Below, piece after piece: positions 28,318-37,189 of a stretch of 64,000 bases of DNA. Origin of the DNA: an uncultured Actinomycetes bacterium (GTDB lineage: Bacteria > Actinomycetota > Acidimicrobiia > Acidimicrobiales > Microtrichaceae). The stretch lies in NCBI GenBank assembly GCA_903852755.1, contig CAINRS010000002.1, forward strand, positions 1 through 64,000. Reading direction: 5' to 3'. The notes below the pieces were generated by a model. The model was not told the DNA's origin. It saw nothing but the letters and a program-made list of their open reading frames with translations, and did no database searches. The translations under genes were made by a program, and so were the position numbers. Position 1 is the stretch's first letter; each line of letters opens with the position of its first letter.

Positions 28318-29184
28318 TCACTGGTCGCGCAGGAACCGTTCGACCTCCTCGACGAGGTCGCTCGGATCCAGGCCCACCTCGGACCCCGGCGGAGGATCGG
28401 CGTCGAACTCGGCCTCGAGTCGACGGACGTAGTCGACGGTCGAGTCGTCGTCCTCGATCATCTGGTCGATGGCCTCCTCGTAGCCCTCGATCGCCTCGGT
28501 CATCTCGCCGGGTTCGGCGCTGACCCCGATGAGCGGGGCGACCCGCTCGAGGAGCGCGATCGCCGCCAGTGGAGCTGGGGCCGAGGGCAGGTAGGCCGGG
28601 ACCGTCGCCCAGATGGACGCCGAGTCGATCCCGGCGTCCAGGCACGCGGTGTGGAGCACGCCGACGATGCCCGTCGGTCCCTGGTAGGTCGATGGCTCCA
28701 GTCGCAGTCTCGCCGCCACATGGTCGTCGTAGGCGGTCCCGAGCACGCGGGAGGGGCGGGTGTGCGGGACGTCGGCGAGCAGGGCGCCGAGCGTCACCAC
28801 CAGGCCACAGCCCAGCTCACTGGCGAGTTCGAGCACGAGGTCGCAGTAGGTCCGCCAGCGGAGCTGCGGCTCGACAGCGCGCAGCAGCACCACCCCGTCG
28901 GTTCCGTTCAGGTCGGCCCACGAGAACGTGTGGCTCGGCCAGCGGATCACGCGGTGGTCGTCGACGAGCCGGACCTGCGGTCGGGAACTCGTGAAGTCGT
29001 GGAACCCCTCCGGGTCGATCCGGGCGAACGCCTGGGTGTCCCAGATGGTCTCGAGGTGCTCCACGACCGTCGTCGCGGCGTCTCCGGCGTCGTTCCAGCC
29101 CGCGAATGCGGCGATGAGGGTCGGGCCGCCGTGCCGTGGTGCGGTGCGCACCTCGGGCCGCCACTGCCATTCCAGCTCCGCCAT
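28318..29184 (-). CDS. PAC2 family protein (proteasome assembly chaperone-like)
   Basis: A 288-residue protein of the PAC2 family: LIAAFAGWNDAGDAATTVVEHL near the start, a FTSSRPQVRLVDD segment, GVVLLRAVEPQLRWRTY and VVTLGALLADVPHTRPSRVLG. PAC2 proteins are proteasome assembly factors in eukaryotes; the bacterial members are uncharacterised, but occur in actinobacteria. The acidic C-terminal tail (EVGLDPSDLVEEVERFL) is typical. ATG 29184 is preceded by TACCGT with a 7-base gap. The GNAT gene diverges 62 bp away. Confidence 0.85.
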   Translation of the reverse strand: MAELEWQWRPEVRTAPRHGGPTLIAAFAGWNDAGDAATTVVEHLETIWDTQAFARIDPEGFHDFTSSRPQVRLVDDHRVIRWPSHTFSWADLNGTDGVVLLRAVEPQLRWRTYCDLVLELASELGCGLVVTLGALLADVPHTRPSRVLGTAYDDHVAARLRLEPSTYQGPTGIVGVLHTACLDAGIDSASIWATVPAYLPSAPAPLAAIALLERVAPLIGVSAEPGEMTEAIEGYEEAIDQMIEDDDSTVDYVRRLEAEFDADPPPGSEVGLDPSDLVEEVERFLRDQ

Positions 29185-29246
29185 CGGACTCACGGTACCG
29201 GTGGATCCGGCCGGTCCCACCGGGTGTCACCGGTACGCTGCAGTCC

Positions 29247-29711
29247 GTGAGTGAGCAGCCGAACACCCCGTCCGCCGTGGCCGTCGAGCAGGTCGACGAG
29301 GTCGACGACGAGCTGGTCGAGGCCATGTTCCGGCTGGTGCCCCAGCTCTCGAGCTCGGCCCCGCCGATGACGGCAGGGATCCTCGCCGGTGTGGTCGAGC
29401 ACGAGGCCTCGCACCTGCTCGTGGCCCGGTCCGCCGATGGTCGGATCGTGGGCTCGATGACGCTCGTGGTGTTCCCGATCCCCACCGGGACGAGAGCGTG
29501 GATCGAGGACGTCGTCGTCGACGAGGCCGCCCGTGGCCAGGGTGTGGGCGAGGCGCTCAACCGCCGTGCACTCGAGCTGGCTGACGAGCTCGGCGCGACG
29601 ACGGTGGACCTGACCTCGCGGCCGAGCCGGGAGGCGGCCAACCGTCTCTACCGGCGGATCGGGTTCATTCAGCGCGAGACGAACGTGTACAGGTACGAAC
29701 GCAGGCGCTGA
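29247..29711 (+). CDS. GNAT family N-acetyltransferase
   Basis: A 154-residue acetyltransferase. The acetyl-CoA motif is visible as VVVDEAARGQGVGEALNRRALELA near residue 90, followed by TSRPSREAANRLYRRIGF, the typical motif B end. The substrate is unknown. GTG 29247 is the best start because TACGCT at 29234-29239 ends 7 bases before it, giving a leaderless transcript. The upstream PAC2 gene diverges and uses its own -10. Confidence 0.85.
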   Translation: MSEQPNTPSAVAVEQVDEVDDELVEAMFRLVPQLSSSAPPMTAGILAGVVEHEASHLLVARSADGRIVGSMTLVVFPIPTGTRAWIEDVVVDEAARGQGVGEALNRRALELADELGATTVDLTSRPSREAANRLYRRIGFIQRETNVYRYERRR

Positions 29712-29731
29712 GGTCGGTCGGTCCACGGCGG

Positions 29732-30073
29732 TCAGCGGCCGAGCACGAGCAGGCCGCCGACAGCGAGTTCGATCGCACAGCCGGCGAGGTTCTCCTTGGA
29801 TGCGTTCCGGTCGATGACCAGCGACACGAACCGTCCGGTGAACGCTCCGAGCCACGCAGCACCGAGTACCAGGGCGGCGTCGGCCGACCCGATGGCGAGC
29901 ACAGCGACACCTGCTCCGATGAAGAGTCCTCCGTAGGTGGCCCGGAACTCGGACACTCCGAGTCGCCCCGGCAGCTCGAGGCCGATGACCTTGCTCACCT
30001 GCTGGGGCCAGATCAGGCCGAGCAGTCCAGCGAGGATGGAGATGCCGGCTCCGATGACCGCTGGGAACTGCAC
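29732..30073 (-). CDS. Small DUF4345-like membrane protein
   Basis: A 113-residue protein with about four TM helices (PAVIGAGISILAGLLGLIWP; YGGLFIGAGVAVLAIGS; AALVLGAAWLGAFTGRFVSLVID; CAIELAVGGLLVLG). The layout resembles DUF4345, of unknown role; the family name is given with modest confidence. GTG 30073 has GGAGTT about 9 bases upstream and TACGGT further up, giving a short leader. It converges on the GNAT gene, 20 bp away. The 280-bp space to the cyclase gene holds both divergent promoters and nothing else that I can see. Confidence 0.65.
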   Translation of the reverse strand: MQFPAVIGAGISILAGLLGLIWPQQVSKVIGLELPGRLGVSEFRATYGGLFIGAGVAVLAIGSADAALVLGAAWLGAFTGRFVSLVIDRNASKENLAGCAIELAVGGLLVLGR

Positions 30074-30353
30074 GGCCGCTGGAACTCCCGCACCGTCGAC
30101 CGTATTCCCCGGCTCGCAGGGGACAGGGTTGCCCGGTGTCCTGCCGGCGCTGGCGACTCTGCCCGGAACCGGACGGGCCCGACTCCGCTTCTCTCTCCGG
30201 TCGCCGAGCGCCGACACGCACGAGCGCGAGGGCCGAGGCCGGTCGCACGCCCCCGGACACCGGGGGAGTCCGGAGATGTCGTCCCTCGACCGCATGGTCA
30301 CCTCGAAGCGGCCGGAGCGCCGCGACCGACTGTGTCGCTCTAGCCTCTCGCCC

Positions 30354-31481
30354 GTGGATGAGGTGACACCGTCGATCGACCCGGTCGCACTGGACGCGCT
30401 CGAGCGTGCGGGGCTGTTCGACCCCGGCTCACCGACGGCTGCCGAACGCGTCGAGCTCCTCGCCCACCTGCTCGATCGGTTCAGCGTCGAGGAGATCGTC
30501 TCCTGGGCGGCCCGGTCGCACGTGATGGGCGTGGCGGCGCGTTCGGTGGATCGACCTCCACCGTTGATCAGCGCCGCCGTCGCAGCGGAGCGCGTCGGGG
30601 TCCCGGTCGGGACGGTGATCGAGATGCGTCAGGCGCTCGGCTTCCCGGTCATCGATCCGGACGAGCCGTCCATGCCCGAGACCGTGGTCGACGACCTCAC
30701 CACCTACCTCCTCGGCGTGGAGCTGTTCGGCAGGGAGAACGCGCTCTCGTTCGTCCGGGTGCTGGGCTGGTCCACGGCACGGGTGATGGAGGCCGCCCGG
30801 GCGATGTTCGGCGGCAGCTCCGAACCCGGTGCCGAACGCCGCACGGAGCTGCAGTGGTCCCAGGCCAACGAGGTGGCGATCGCGGCGTGGGTGCAGGTGG
30901 GGGGTGTGGTGCGCAACCTGTTGTCGGAGCACGCCCTGCGCGACGTCGGTTTCGTGCACTCGCTGATGGCCGGCGACCTACGGTCGGCCGTGGCGTTCGT
31001 GGATCTCGTCGGTTCGACCAGTTGGGCCGAGGACGTCGACGCCTCGCAGCACTCGGCGGCGCTGCGCCGTTTCGAGATGCAGGCGTCGACGGTGGCGGCC
31101 GAACACGGTGCACGGCTCGTCAAGCTGATCGGGGACGAGGCGATGGTCGTGGCCGATGATCCGGGTCGTCTCTGTCGGGTGGCGCTCGCGATCTGCGACC
31201 TGGCCGAACGTGATCCCGACCTGCCCAGCGCCCGGGGTGCGGTCGGTTTCGGTGTGGTGACGGCGAGGGACGGGGACTACTTCGGCCCGCTGGTGAACAC
31301 CGTCGCGCGGGCCGGGAAGGTCGCCGATCCGGGCGGCATCGTGGTGACCGCAGAGGTGGAACGAACGCTCGACCCGGCCACGTGGACGGTGGACCCGCTC
31401 GGGCTCCACGACCTGTCCGGGGTGGCCGAACCGGTCCACCTGAGCCGGGTGGCGCTCCGGAGTGCGCAGTCCGGAGGGTGA
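30354..31481 (+). CDS. Class III adenylate/guanylate cyclase-domain protein
   Basis: A 375-residue soluble protein. The N-terminal half (about 1-200) is helical and resembles the regulatory domain seen in mycobacterial pH- or lipid-sensing cyclases, including a MerR-like helical stretch. The C-terminal catalytic domain starts near 212: metal-binding D217 in FVDLVGST, the lysine and second aspartate in LVKLIGDEAMVV, and the NTVARAGKVA segment with the transition-state Asn and Arg. All catalytic residues appear present, so cAMP synthesis is plausible. GTG 30354 follows TAGCCT by 7 bases, a leaderless arrangement. Confidence 0.87.
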   Translation: MDEVTPSIDPVALDALERAGLFDPGSPTAAERVELLAHLLDRFSVEEIVSWAARSHVMGVAARSVDRPPPLISAAVAAERVGVPVGTVIEMRQALGFPVIDPDEPSMPETVVDDLTTYLLGVELFGRENALSFVRVLGWSTARVMEAARAMFGGSSEPGAERRTELQWSQANEVAIAAWVQVGGVVRNLLSEHALRDVGFVHSLMAGDLRSAVAFVDLVGSTSWAEDVDASQHSAALRRFEMQASTVAAEHGARLVKLIGDEAMVVADDPGRLCRVALAICDLAERDPDLPSARGAVGFGVVTARDGDYFGPLVNTVARAGKVADPGGIVVTAEVERTLDPATWTVDPLGLHDLSGVAEPVHLSRVALRSAQSGG

Positions 31482-31600
31482 GATCCGCCCGGGTGACGGG
31501 TGCGTGGTGACGGGTGCGTGGTGTGCGGAGCGGACCGACTGCGGCCCTCTCGCGGCGGTGACCTGCGGCAGTCGTTGCCGGGGGAGGAGGGCGGCCCGTA

Positions 31601-31630
31601 TTGACATAGGTATGACCTCTGTTGTCCACT
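31601..31630 (+). promoter_or_regulatory. Promoter with consensus -35 before RidA-like gene
   Basis: TTGACA at 31601-31606, an 18-base spacer, and TCCACT at 31625-31630 ending 6 bases before GTG 31637. In the spacer AGGT-ATG-ACCT (31608-31618) is a short palindrome that could bind a repressor. It is the only perfect -35 hexamer I noticed at a start in this window. Confidence 0.6.
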
Positions 31631-31636
31631 GTCCGG

Positions 31637-32125
31637 GTGGACAGGCCTGCTTCCGCGGAAGCGCAGTTGACGGCACTGGGTCTCGAGCTGCCGGAGCCGC
31701 TCCCGCCCTTCGGTGAGTACGTCCCCGCGGTCCGGTCCGGCGGGCAGCTCTGGGTCGGGGGTCACTTCGGGACGAGACCGGACGGCTCGATCCACACCGG
31801 AACGGTCGGCATCGACGTCACGGCGACCCAGGCGCAGGACGCGGCCCGGTCCGCCGCACTGCACCTGCTGTCGACCATCCGCGCCGAGCTCGGCTCGCTG
31901 GACAGGGTGGCGCAGGTCGTTCGCGTGGACGGCGTGGTGAACTCGGCGCCGGACTTCACCGGTCAGACCGGTGTGATCGACGCGGCGTCGCGGGTCCTCG
32001 TCGACGTGTTCGGTGACCGGGGGCGGCACGCGCGACTGGCGGTCGGCGTGGCCGCCCTGCCGGGGGACCTGATCCTCGAGATCACCGCCGTCGTCGAGGT
32101 GTACGACGAGCATCTGGTCGGGTGA
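31637..32125 (+). CDS. RidA/YjgF family protein
   Basis: A 162-residue Rid-family protein. The core shows SGGQLWVGGHFGTRPDG, TGTVGIDVTATQAQDAARSAALHLLSTI and LDRVAQVVRVDGVVNSAPDF, as in the longer actinobacterial Rid subgroup of about 150 residues. RidA itself deaminates reactive enamines; this subgroup has an arginine in the position near GRHARLAVGVAALP, yet activity is unproven. Start GTG 31637 fits the promoter directly upstream; a TTG 15 bases earlier is less likely. It overlaps the CGNR gene by 4 bases (GTGA), so they form one operon. Confidence 0.85.
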   Translation: MDRPASAEAQLTALGLELPEPLPPFGEYVPAVRSGGQLWVGGHFGTRPDGSIHTGTVGIDVTATQAQDAARSAALHLLSTIRAELGSLDRVAQVVRVDGVVNSAPDFTGQTGVIDAASRVLVDVFGDRGRHARLAVGVAALPGDLILEITAVVEVYDEHLVG

Positions 32126-32715
32126 CGGAGGTGGAGCGCGGGTTCCAGTTCGGGGGTCGACTGTCGCTCGACCTCACGTGGACACTCCGGTACCGGGCGA
32201 TCGCGCCGACGGAGCTGCTGAGGTCCCCGGAGGATCTGCGGACGTGGTGCTCGCTCGCCGTCGCACCAGTGGAGGCCCCGGTCGGCCCCACCGAACTCCG
32301 GGCAGCGGTGGAGCTCCGGGAGGCGATCCACGGTGCCGCCACGGCCGTGATCGACGGGGTCCGGATTCCGGCGACCGACCGGGCGACGATCAACGACTGG
32401 GCGTCGAGGCCGTCGGCGTTCCGGAGTCTCGACCGACAGGACCGGGCTGCGGTGCGGCTCCGACCCGGAGCTCCCGTGGAGTCGGCTCTGGCGGTGGTCG
32501 CCGCCGACGCCGTCGACGTGCTCGGCACGGCCGACGGTCGACTCCGTCGTTGCGAGGGTCCGGGTTGTTCGCTCCTGTTCCACGACTCCTCACGCCCCGG
32601 AAGTCGCCGGTGGTGTTCGACCGCTCGGTGCGGCAACCGCGTCAACACGGTGGCCTACCGCCGACGGAGGGTCGTCGGTGCCGCCGATCCGGACCGACCG
32701 GACCGCACCGGGTGA
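32122..32715 (+). CDS. CGNR zinc-finger (ABATE-like) putative regulator
   Basis: A 197-residue protein with an N-terminal ABATE-like helical domain (about 1-130) and a C-terminal CGNR finger: RRCEGPGCSLLFHDSSRPGSRRWCSTARCGNRVN with four cysteines near 146-175. CGNR proteins are treated as DNA-binding regulators, often of catabolic genes. The GTGA overlap with the RidA gene and the palindromic promoter in front suggest autoregulation of this operon; this is inference. Confidence 0.88.
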   Translation: MTEVERGFQFGGRLSLDLTWTLRYRAIAPTELLRSPEDLRTWCSLAVAPVEAPVGPTELRAAVELREAIHGAATAVIDGVRIPATDRATINDWASRPSAFRSLDRQDRAAVRLRPGAPVESALAVVAADAVDVLGTADGRLRRCEGPGCSLLFHDSSRPGSRRWCSTARCGNRVNTVAYRRRRVVGAADPDRPDRTG

Positions 32716-32764
32716 CCCGCCGGACCGACCGGACCACGACCGACCGGACCACGAGGGAGATCCC

Positions 32765-33001
32765 GTGTTGACCATGAAGCCGAACTGCGAGTGCTGCGAC
32801 TGCGACCTCGACCCGTCAGGGACGGATGCGCGGATCTGCTCGTTCGAGTGCACCTGGTGCTCGAGCTGCGCAGATCACCTGGGTGGCACCTGCCCCAACT
32901 GCGGAGGAGCGCTCGTGCAGCGTCCTGCGCGTGACGCCTCGCTCCTGGAGGCGTTCCCCGCGTCGCCCGAACGGGCGCCGGCGAGTCACGGCTGCTCCTG
33001 A
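32765..33001 (+). CDS. DUF1272 small cysteine-rich protein
   Basis: A 78-residue protein with the DUF1272 signature: MKPNCECCDCDL, then DARICSFECTWCSSCADHLGGTCPNCGG. Nine or more cysteines, arranged in pairs, suggest that it binds two metal ions, probably zinc. Function is unknown. GTG 32765, TTG 32768 and ATG 32774 are all in frame; GGGAGA at 32755-32760 fits the first two. It follows the CGNR gene by 49 bp and may be co-transcribed. Confidence 0.85.
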   Translation: MLTMKPNCECCDCDLDPSGTDARICSFECTWCSSCADHLGGTCPNCGGALVQRPARDASLLEAFPASPERAPASHGCS

Positions 33002-33039
33002 GGTCCCGACGGGTGTTGGACGGTGCGCCGGCGGAGTGA

Positions 33040-33747
33040 CTAGAGCCCGACCTCGGTCGGGAGCCGGAGGGCCCACACCGCTGCACCGACCACGATGACG
33101 GTGGCGACCACGACCATCCCGGCCCGCAACTCGAACACCCCGATCCGCGACTGGATGCCCAGCAGGAACAGCCCGGCGGCGATCAGCAGCACGGCGAGCA
33201 CGTAGTCGCCCGCAGCGCCGTCGGCCAGTTCGGCGGCCTGCTCGTAGTTCTGGGCCTCGGCCTCGAGCCGGGCCGATTCGGTCTCGTCGGGGGTCACGTA
33301 CGCATCCAGTTCGAGCGGCGATCCGGGAGCGTCCGGGTTGTTGAGCGGATCGAGGGCCAGCCACGCCCGGAACGCCGTGTCGAGCGCCGGTGAGAAGCGC
33401 TGTTCGGCGAAGGTGGCCCGGGTGGTGGCCCCGTCCGCCGTGGCCTCGAGCCAGCGGTCGAAGGCGCCCAGGTCGGCCTGTGACTGCTGCGTGGACCGTT
33501 GCTCCGCCCGGAAGGCCTGCAGCTGCAGCACCGACGATCGCGTGTCGAGCCGACTCTGGTCGCCACTCAGCTGGGTCGACTGGTAGGCACACCACGCCGA
33601 CAGGAGGGCGCTGAGTGACAGCAGGACCGTGATGACCAGCTCGAGCACCCGTTCCCGTGGTGAGTTGGCGACCTGCTCCTCGCCGGTCGCCTCCTCGTCC
33701 CGTTCCCGTTCCTGATCCTGCGGGTCGTCGGGCCCCGTGGTGCTCAC
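33040..33747 (-). CDS. Membrane protein of unknown function with long periplasmic/cytosolic helical segment
   Basis: A 235-residue protein with a charged N-terminus, one TM helix near residues 38-58 (LVITVLLSLSALLSAWCAYQ), a long Gln/Ala-rich helical middle (about 60-170) and two TM helices at the end (about 172-190 and 200-222). The layout recalls small families of uncharacterised membrane proteins (DUF4337-like), but I do not assign one. GTG 33747 is preceded by TAGGCT with a 7-base gap. It is not clearly linked to its neighbours. Confidence 0.72.
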   Translation of the reverse strand: MSTTGPDDPQDQERERDEEATGEEQVANSPRERVLELVITVLLSLSALLSAWCAYQSTQLSGDQSRLDTRSSVLQLQAFRAEQRSTQQSQADLGAFDRWLEATADGATTRATFAEQRFSPALDTAFRAWLALDPLNNPDAPGSPLELDAYVTPDETESARLEAEAQNYEQAAELADGAAGDYVLAVLLIAAGLFLLGIQSRIGVFELRAGMVVVATVIVVGAAVWALRLPTEVGL

Positions 33748-33813
33748 GGACCCGAGCCTAGAGACCTGCGGGCCTCCGGTCCGGCTCCACCGAGCGCAGC
33801 GCCGGCGGAGTCC

Positions 33814-34317
33814 TCACGCCCGCCGGACGTCGCTCCCGTGGGCCGCGATGGCCCAGATCACGATCACGTCGAGCGCCATCACGCTCAGGGCCCAGAGCGG
33901 GAACGCCGGGATGAAGAAGAAGTTGGCCACCAGGCTCAGCGAGGCCAGGAGCACACCGACCGCTCGGGCACCCGGACTCCCGACCAGCAGGCCGAGCCCG
34001 GCGATGAACGCCACGGCACCGACGGCGAACAGGATCCACCCCCACGTGCTGAGGTCGAAGAACACCGCACCCCGGTTGGACCACACGACCCACTGGTCGT
34101 TGAGGATCGCCACTGATCCGTACGCGGCGTTGATCACGCCGCCGAGCAGCAGCACGACCGAGGCGAACATCAACCATCCGGAGTCGGCGGCCGACGGCGA
34201 CGACACCACGATGGGGTCGCTCCCGGGTCGGCCGGCCGTGACCGGGCGCTCGGTCGTGCCGTCGGTCCCGCTGCCGGCTCGTTCCGGCGTGGTGCTCTCG
34301 AGGGTCTCCTGGCTCAC
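33814..34317 (-). CDS. DUF7144-like small membrane protein
   Basis: A 167-residue protein with a hydrophilic Ser/Thr/Pro N-terminus (1-45) and four TM helices: SGWLMFASVVLLLGGVINAAYG, WGWILFAVGAVAFIAGLGLLVG, AVGVLLASLSLVANFFFIP and WALSVMALDVIVIWAIAAHG. The sequence is typical of the common actinobacterial family now called DUF7144, with unknown role. GTG 34317 is chosen because AAGGAG lies 6-8 bases upstream and the upstream frame is antisense to a promoter region. Confidence 0.78.
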   Translation of the reverse strand: MSQETLESTTPERAGSGTDGTTERPVTAGRPGSDPIVVSSPSAADSGWLMFASVVLLLGGVINAAYGSVAILNDQWVVWSNRGAVFFDLSTWGWILFAVGAVAFIAGLGLLVGSPGARAVGVLLASLSLVANFFFIPAFPLWALSVMALDVIVIWAIAAHGSDVRRA

Positions 34318-34403
34318 GGTGGGCTCCTTCGCTCGTTGTCGCACGGCTGCCCCCTGCGGGCGGCACCTGAGTGGTCGTGCGTGGTGCCGCCGGATGAAGG
34401 CCG

Positions 34404-35027
34404 GTGACGGTCGGGGAGGGTGCATCGGTGCCGTTCGCGCGCTTGCATGGTGGGGTGGAGAGCGCCGAGGACGACGGGTGGTCGGCACCTGTGGATGCGC
34501 CGTGGGAGCTCACCGACGGTGTGGTCCGCCTGCGGAGGTGGCGCCCGGACGACGCCGAGTGGATCCACGGCGTGTGCCAGGACGCCGAGATCCAGCGGTG
34601 GACCAGGATCCCGGTGCCGTACACGCGCGCCGACGCCGAGTGGTTCGTCGACGTCTTCGTGCCGCAGGCCTGGGACCGTGGCGAGGAGTTCCATCTGGTG
34701 GCGACCGATGTCGCGACGGATGCGCGTCTGGGTTCGGTCGGACTCGTCCTCGTGCCGGGCGCCCCGGGGGTGGGTGAGGTCGGCTACTACACGGCGCCCG
34801 AGGGACGGAACCAGGGTGTGGCGTCGGCGTCGGTCGACCTCGTCGCTGCGTGGGCGTTCGGCGTGCTCGGACTGGTTCGGCTCGAACTCCACATCGACCC
34901 GCGCAACACCCCGTCGCTCGCCGTGGCGCGACGTTGCGGCTTCGAGCTCGAGGGGATCCTGCGGTCCCGGGCCGAGCACCGTGGTGCACGTCGTGACGTG
35001 GCGCTCCACGCCCGGCTCCAGTCGTGA
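34404..35027 (+). CDS. RimJ/RimL-type GNAT acetyltransferase
   Basis: A 207-residue acetyltransferase related to RimJ/RimL. It contains VRLRRWRPDDAEWI near residue 40, GEVGYYTAPEGRNQGVASASVDLVAAWAF as the acetyl-CoA motif, and RLELHIDPRNTPSLAVARRCGFELEGILR at the end. The target (protein N-terminus, amino sugar or drug) is unknown. The start may be GTG 34404 or the shorter GTG 34455; the family match begins after the second. Its stop overlaps the FUSC gene by GTGA. Confidence 0.85.
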   Translation: MTVGEGASVPFARLHGGVESAEDDGWSAPVDAPWELTDGVVRLRRWRPDDAEWIHGVCQDAEIQRWTRIPVPYTRADAEWFVDVFVPQAWDRGEEFHLVATDVATDARLGSVGLVLVPGAPGVGEVGYYTAPEGRNQGVASASVDLVAAWAFGVLGLVRLELHIDPRNTPSLAVARRCGFELEGILRSRAEHRGARRDVALHARLQS

Positions 35028-37189
35028 GCCGGCTCCCGGAGGTCGAGCGGGCCGCACGGGAACGTGTCGTCCGACCGCTCTTCGTCGACCCGGGCGGCAC
35101 CGTGCTCCGCCGGTCGGTCCGGGTGGCGGTGCTCGGCACCTCCGCGTTCGTCGTGCTCGGGAGGATCCTGCACCTCGATGCCGTCGCCGCGGCGGCGCTG
35201 TTCGCCATCATCGCCCTCGACGGGTTCACCGACTTCTGGGGACCTCCCCTGCGACGATTCGGCCGGTACGTCGGTGCCGGGCTCGCCGGTGCGTGCATGT
35301 TCCCGCTGGTCGCGGTCGTCCGGCCGTCCGTGCCGCTCCTGCTCGTCACCACGGCGGCCGTCACGTTCGGCGTCTACTTCCTCGGGGTCCTGGGCGGCCC
35401 CTACTTCGCGGCCCGGTTCCCGGTGATGATCGCGTTCCTCTACGCGGCGACGGCACTGCCCGAGGGGGCCGCGTCCGTGGACGACGTCGTCGGCTGGTTG
35501 CTCGGAACCGTCGCCGCAGCGGTCGCCTCCGCAGCCTTCTGGCCGGCGCACCGTCGGTACCCGATCCGCTCGCTGCTGTCGGATCTGGCGGCGGCGTCGG
35601 CCGCGGTGCTCCGCACCGATGATCCGGCCGACCGGGAGCACCTGCGCGACGCAGCCGACGAGTTGCGCTCGGTCTCCGTGTCACGGCGACTCCGGACGGG
35701 TGCGGTCGCCGTCCCCGATCGGATCCTGGCCGAGTGTGTCCACCAGGCGGAGCGACTGGTCGCAGTCATCGCCGTGCTCGCGACCGACCGGTCCGTGGCG
35801 GCACCCGAGGACCTGGTACTCCTCGCCGAGACCGCAGCGACCCTCGACGCGGTGGCCGGGGCGATCGACGGCTCCCGCCGATCGGTCACGCGTCGTCCGC
35901 CGATCCCGTGCGGGCGACTCCGTCGTGCCGTGGTCGACCACGTCGCTGCGGGCGAGCGACGTCTCGCCCCGCTCGCCGCAACGGCGGACGACGTCGAGCT
36001 CGTCGCCCGGTCGACGGAGTTCCGGTTGGTGGCCGTCGCGGCCCTCGAACTCGCGGACCTGGCCGAGGCGTGGCGGGCGGGTGGACGGACCCCCACCGGT
36101 CCGGTGGCCGAGCCGTTCGTCGAGAGTGGCCCGGTGGACTCGCTCCGCCGTCACGCGCGCGTGGACTCGCTGTGGTTCCGCAACTCGATCCGGGCCGCTG
36201 TGGCGTGCACCGTGGCGGTGGGGCTGGTGCAGGCCGGAGTCGGTTCGGGTCGCGGATTCTGGATCGCGCTCGGGACGATCTCCGTGCTCCGGGCCGACCT
36301 GGCCACGGTGTCCCGGTCCGCCACGACGGCGGTGGTGGGGACCGCCGTCGGCTTCGTCGTGTCGACCGGGGTGCTCGCCGTCGCCGGTGACGTCGAGCCC
36401 GTCCTCTGGATGGTCCTGCCGGTGGTGCTGTTCCTGAGCGCGGCGGAGAACGGCGTCCACCCGGTGGTGGGCACGGCTGCGTTCACGACGTTCGTCGTCA
36501 CCACGGTCGCGATCACCAGTCCCGAGCTCGAGTCCGCCGGTCAGCTCCGGCTGGTCAACGCCACCATCGGCGCGGTGGTGGCGTTCGGTGTGGCGGCACT
36601 CCTCTGGCCGCGGATCGGAACCGTCCCCGAGGGCGCGGTCGCCGAGGTGCTCGGCCGTCTGGCGCGCTCGCTCCGGGACCGGACCGCCGACCCGGCCGCT
36701 CCGGGCGGGCCGTCGCCGGTGACGTGCGTGACCGACCTGGACCGGGTCGTCGACATGGTTGCCACGTCCTCGCCGCGCAGCATCCCCGTCGAGGTGCGGT
36801 TCCGGCTCGGGGTGATCGTCCAGCTCGGGGCAGTGACCTCCTCGGTCGTCTCGGGGCGCTCCGACGAGGTCGGGGCGGCACCGCTCGAGGTCCCGGTCGA
36901 GGACTGGGGGGACCCGGAGGCCCGCTCCGCCCTGCTGGCCGACGTCGGCCGGGCCGCTGCGTCGCTCGACGACCTGGCGGACCGGGTGGCCGAACGGGGG
37001 GCGCCACCGCCCCCGGAGGTGACGGCATCGTCGCTCCTCGAACTCGCCTGTCGCCGGGTGGGCAGGGAGGTCCCCGGCGCGCCGCTGGTCGACCTGGTCC
37101 GCCTGGGTGGGGGCCTGCGTCGGCTCGCCGACGTGGCTGCCGCCACCGCAGGGGTACGCCACGGACAGGCGGTCACTAGGGTGGGGTGA
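35024..37189 (+). CDS. FUSC family membrane transporter
   Basis: A 721-residue protein with two clusters of TM helices (about residues 25-170 and 390-540), each followed by a soluble domain, the fusaric-acid-resistance/aromatic acid exporter layout. Typical segments are RVAVLGTSAFVVLGRILHLDAVAAAALFAII and GRGFWIALGTISVLRADLATVSRSATTAVVGTAVGFV. The second matches the FUSC_2 core. It may export aromatic acids or similar compounds; no partner membrane-fusion protein is adjacent. The GTG at 35024 overlaps the GNAT gene and its TGA overlaps the next ATG by one base. Confidence 0.85.
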   Translation: MSRLPEVERAARERVVRPLFVDPGGTVLRRSVRVAVLGTSAFVVLGRILHLDAVAAAALFAIIALDGFTDFWGPPLRRFGRYVGAGLAGACMFPLVAVVRPSVPLLLVTTAAVTFGVYFLGVLGGPYFAARFPVMIAFLYAATALPEGAASVDDVVGWLLGTVAAAVASAAFWPAHRRYPIRSLLSDLAAASAAVLRTDDPADREHLRDAADELRSVSVSRRLRTGAVAVPDRILAECVHQAERLVAVIAVLATDRSVAAPEDLVLLAETAATLDAVAGAIDGSRRSVTRRPPIPCGRLRRAVVDHVAAGERRLAPLAATADDVELVARSTEFRLVAVAALELADLAEAWRAGGRTPTGPVAEPFVESGPVDSLRRHARVDSLWFRNSIRAAVACTVAVGLVQAGVGSGRGFWIALGTISVLRADLATVSRSATTAVVGTAVGFVVSTGVLAVAGDVEPVLWMVLPVVLFLSAAENGVHPVVGTAAFTTFVVTTVAITSPELESAGQLRLVNATIGAVVAFGVAALLWPRIGTVPEGAVAEVLGRLARSLRDRTADPAAPGGPSPVTCVTDLDRVVDMVATSSPRSIPVEVRFRLGVIVQLGAVTSSVVSGRSDEVGAAPLEVPVEDWGDPEARSALLADVGRAAASLDDLADRVAERGAPPPPEVTASSLLELACRRVGREVPGAPLVDLVRLGGGLRRLADVAAATAGVRHGQAVTRVG

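Noticed and set aside
30074-30353. Intergenic region checked for a tRNA or small RNA.
   Set aside because: No cloverleaf or conserved RNA pattern could be recognised; it holds the two divergent promoters only.
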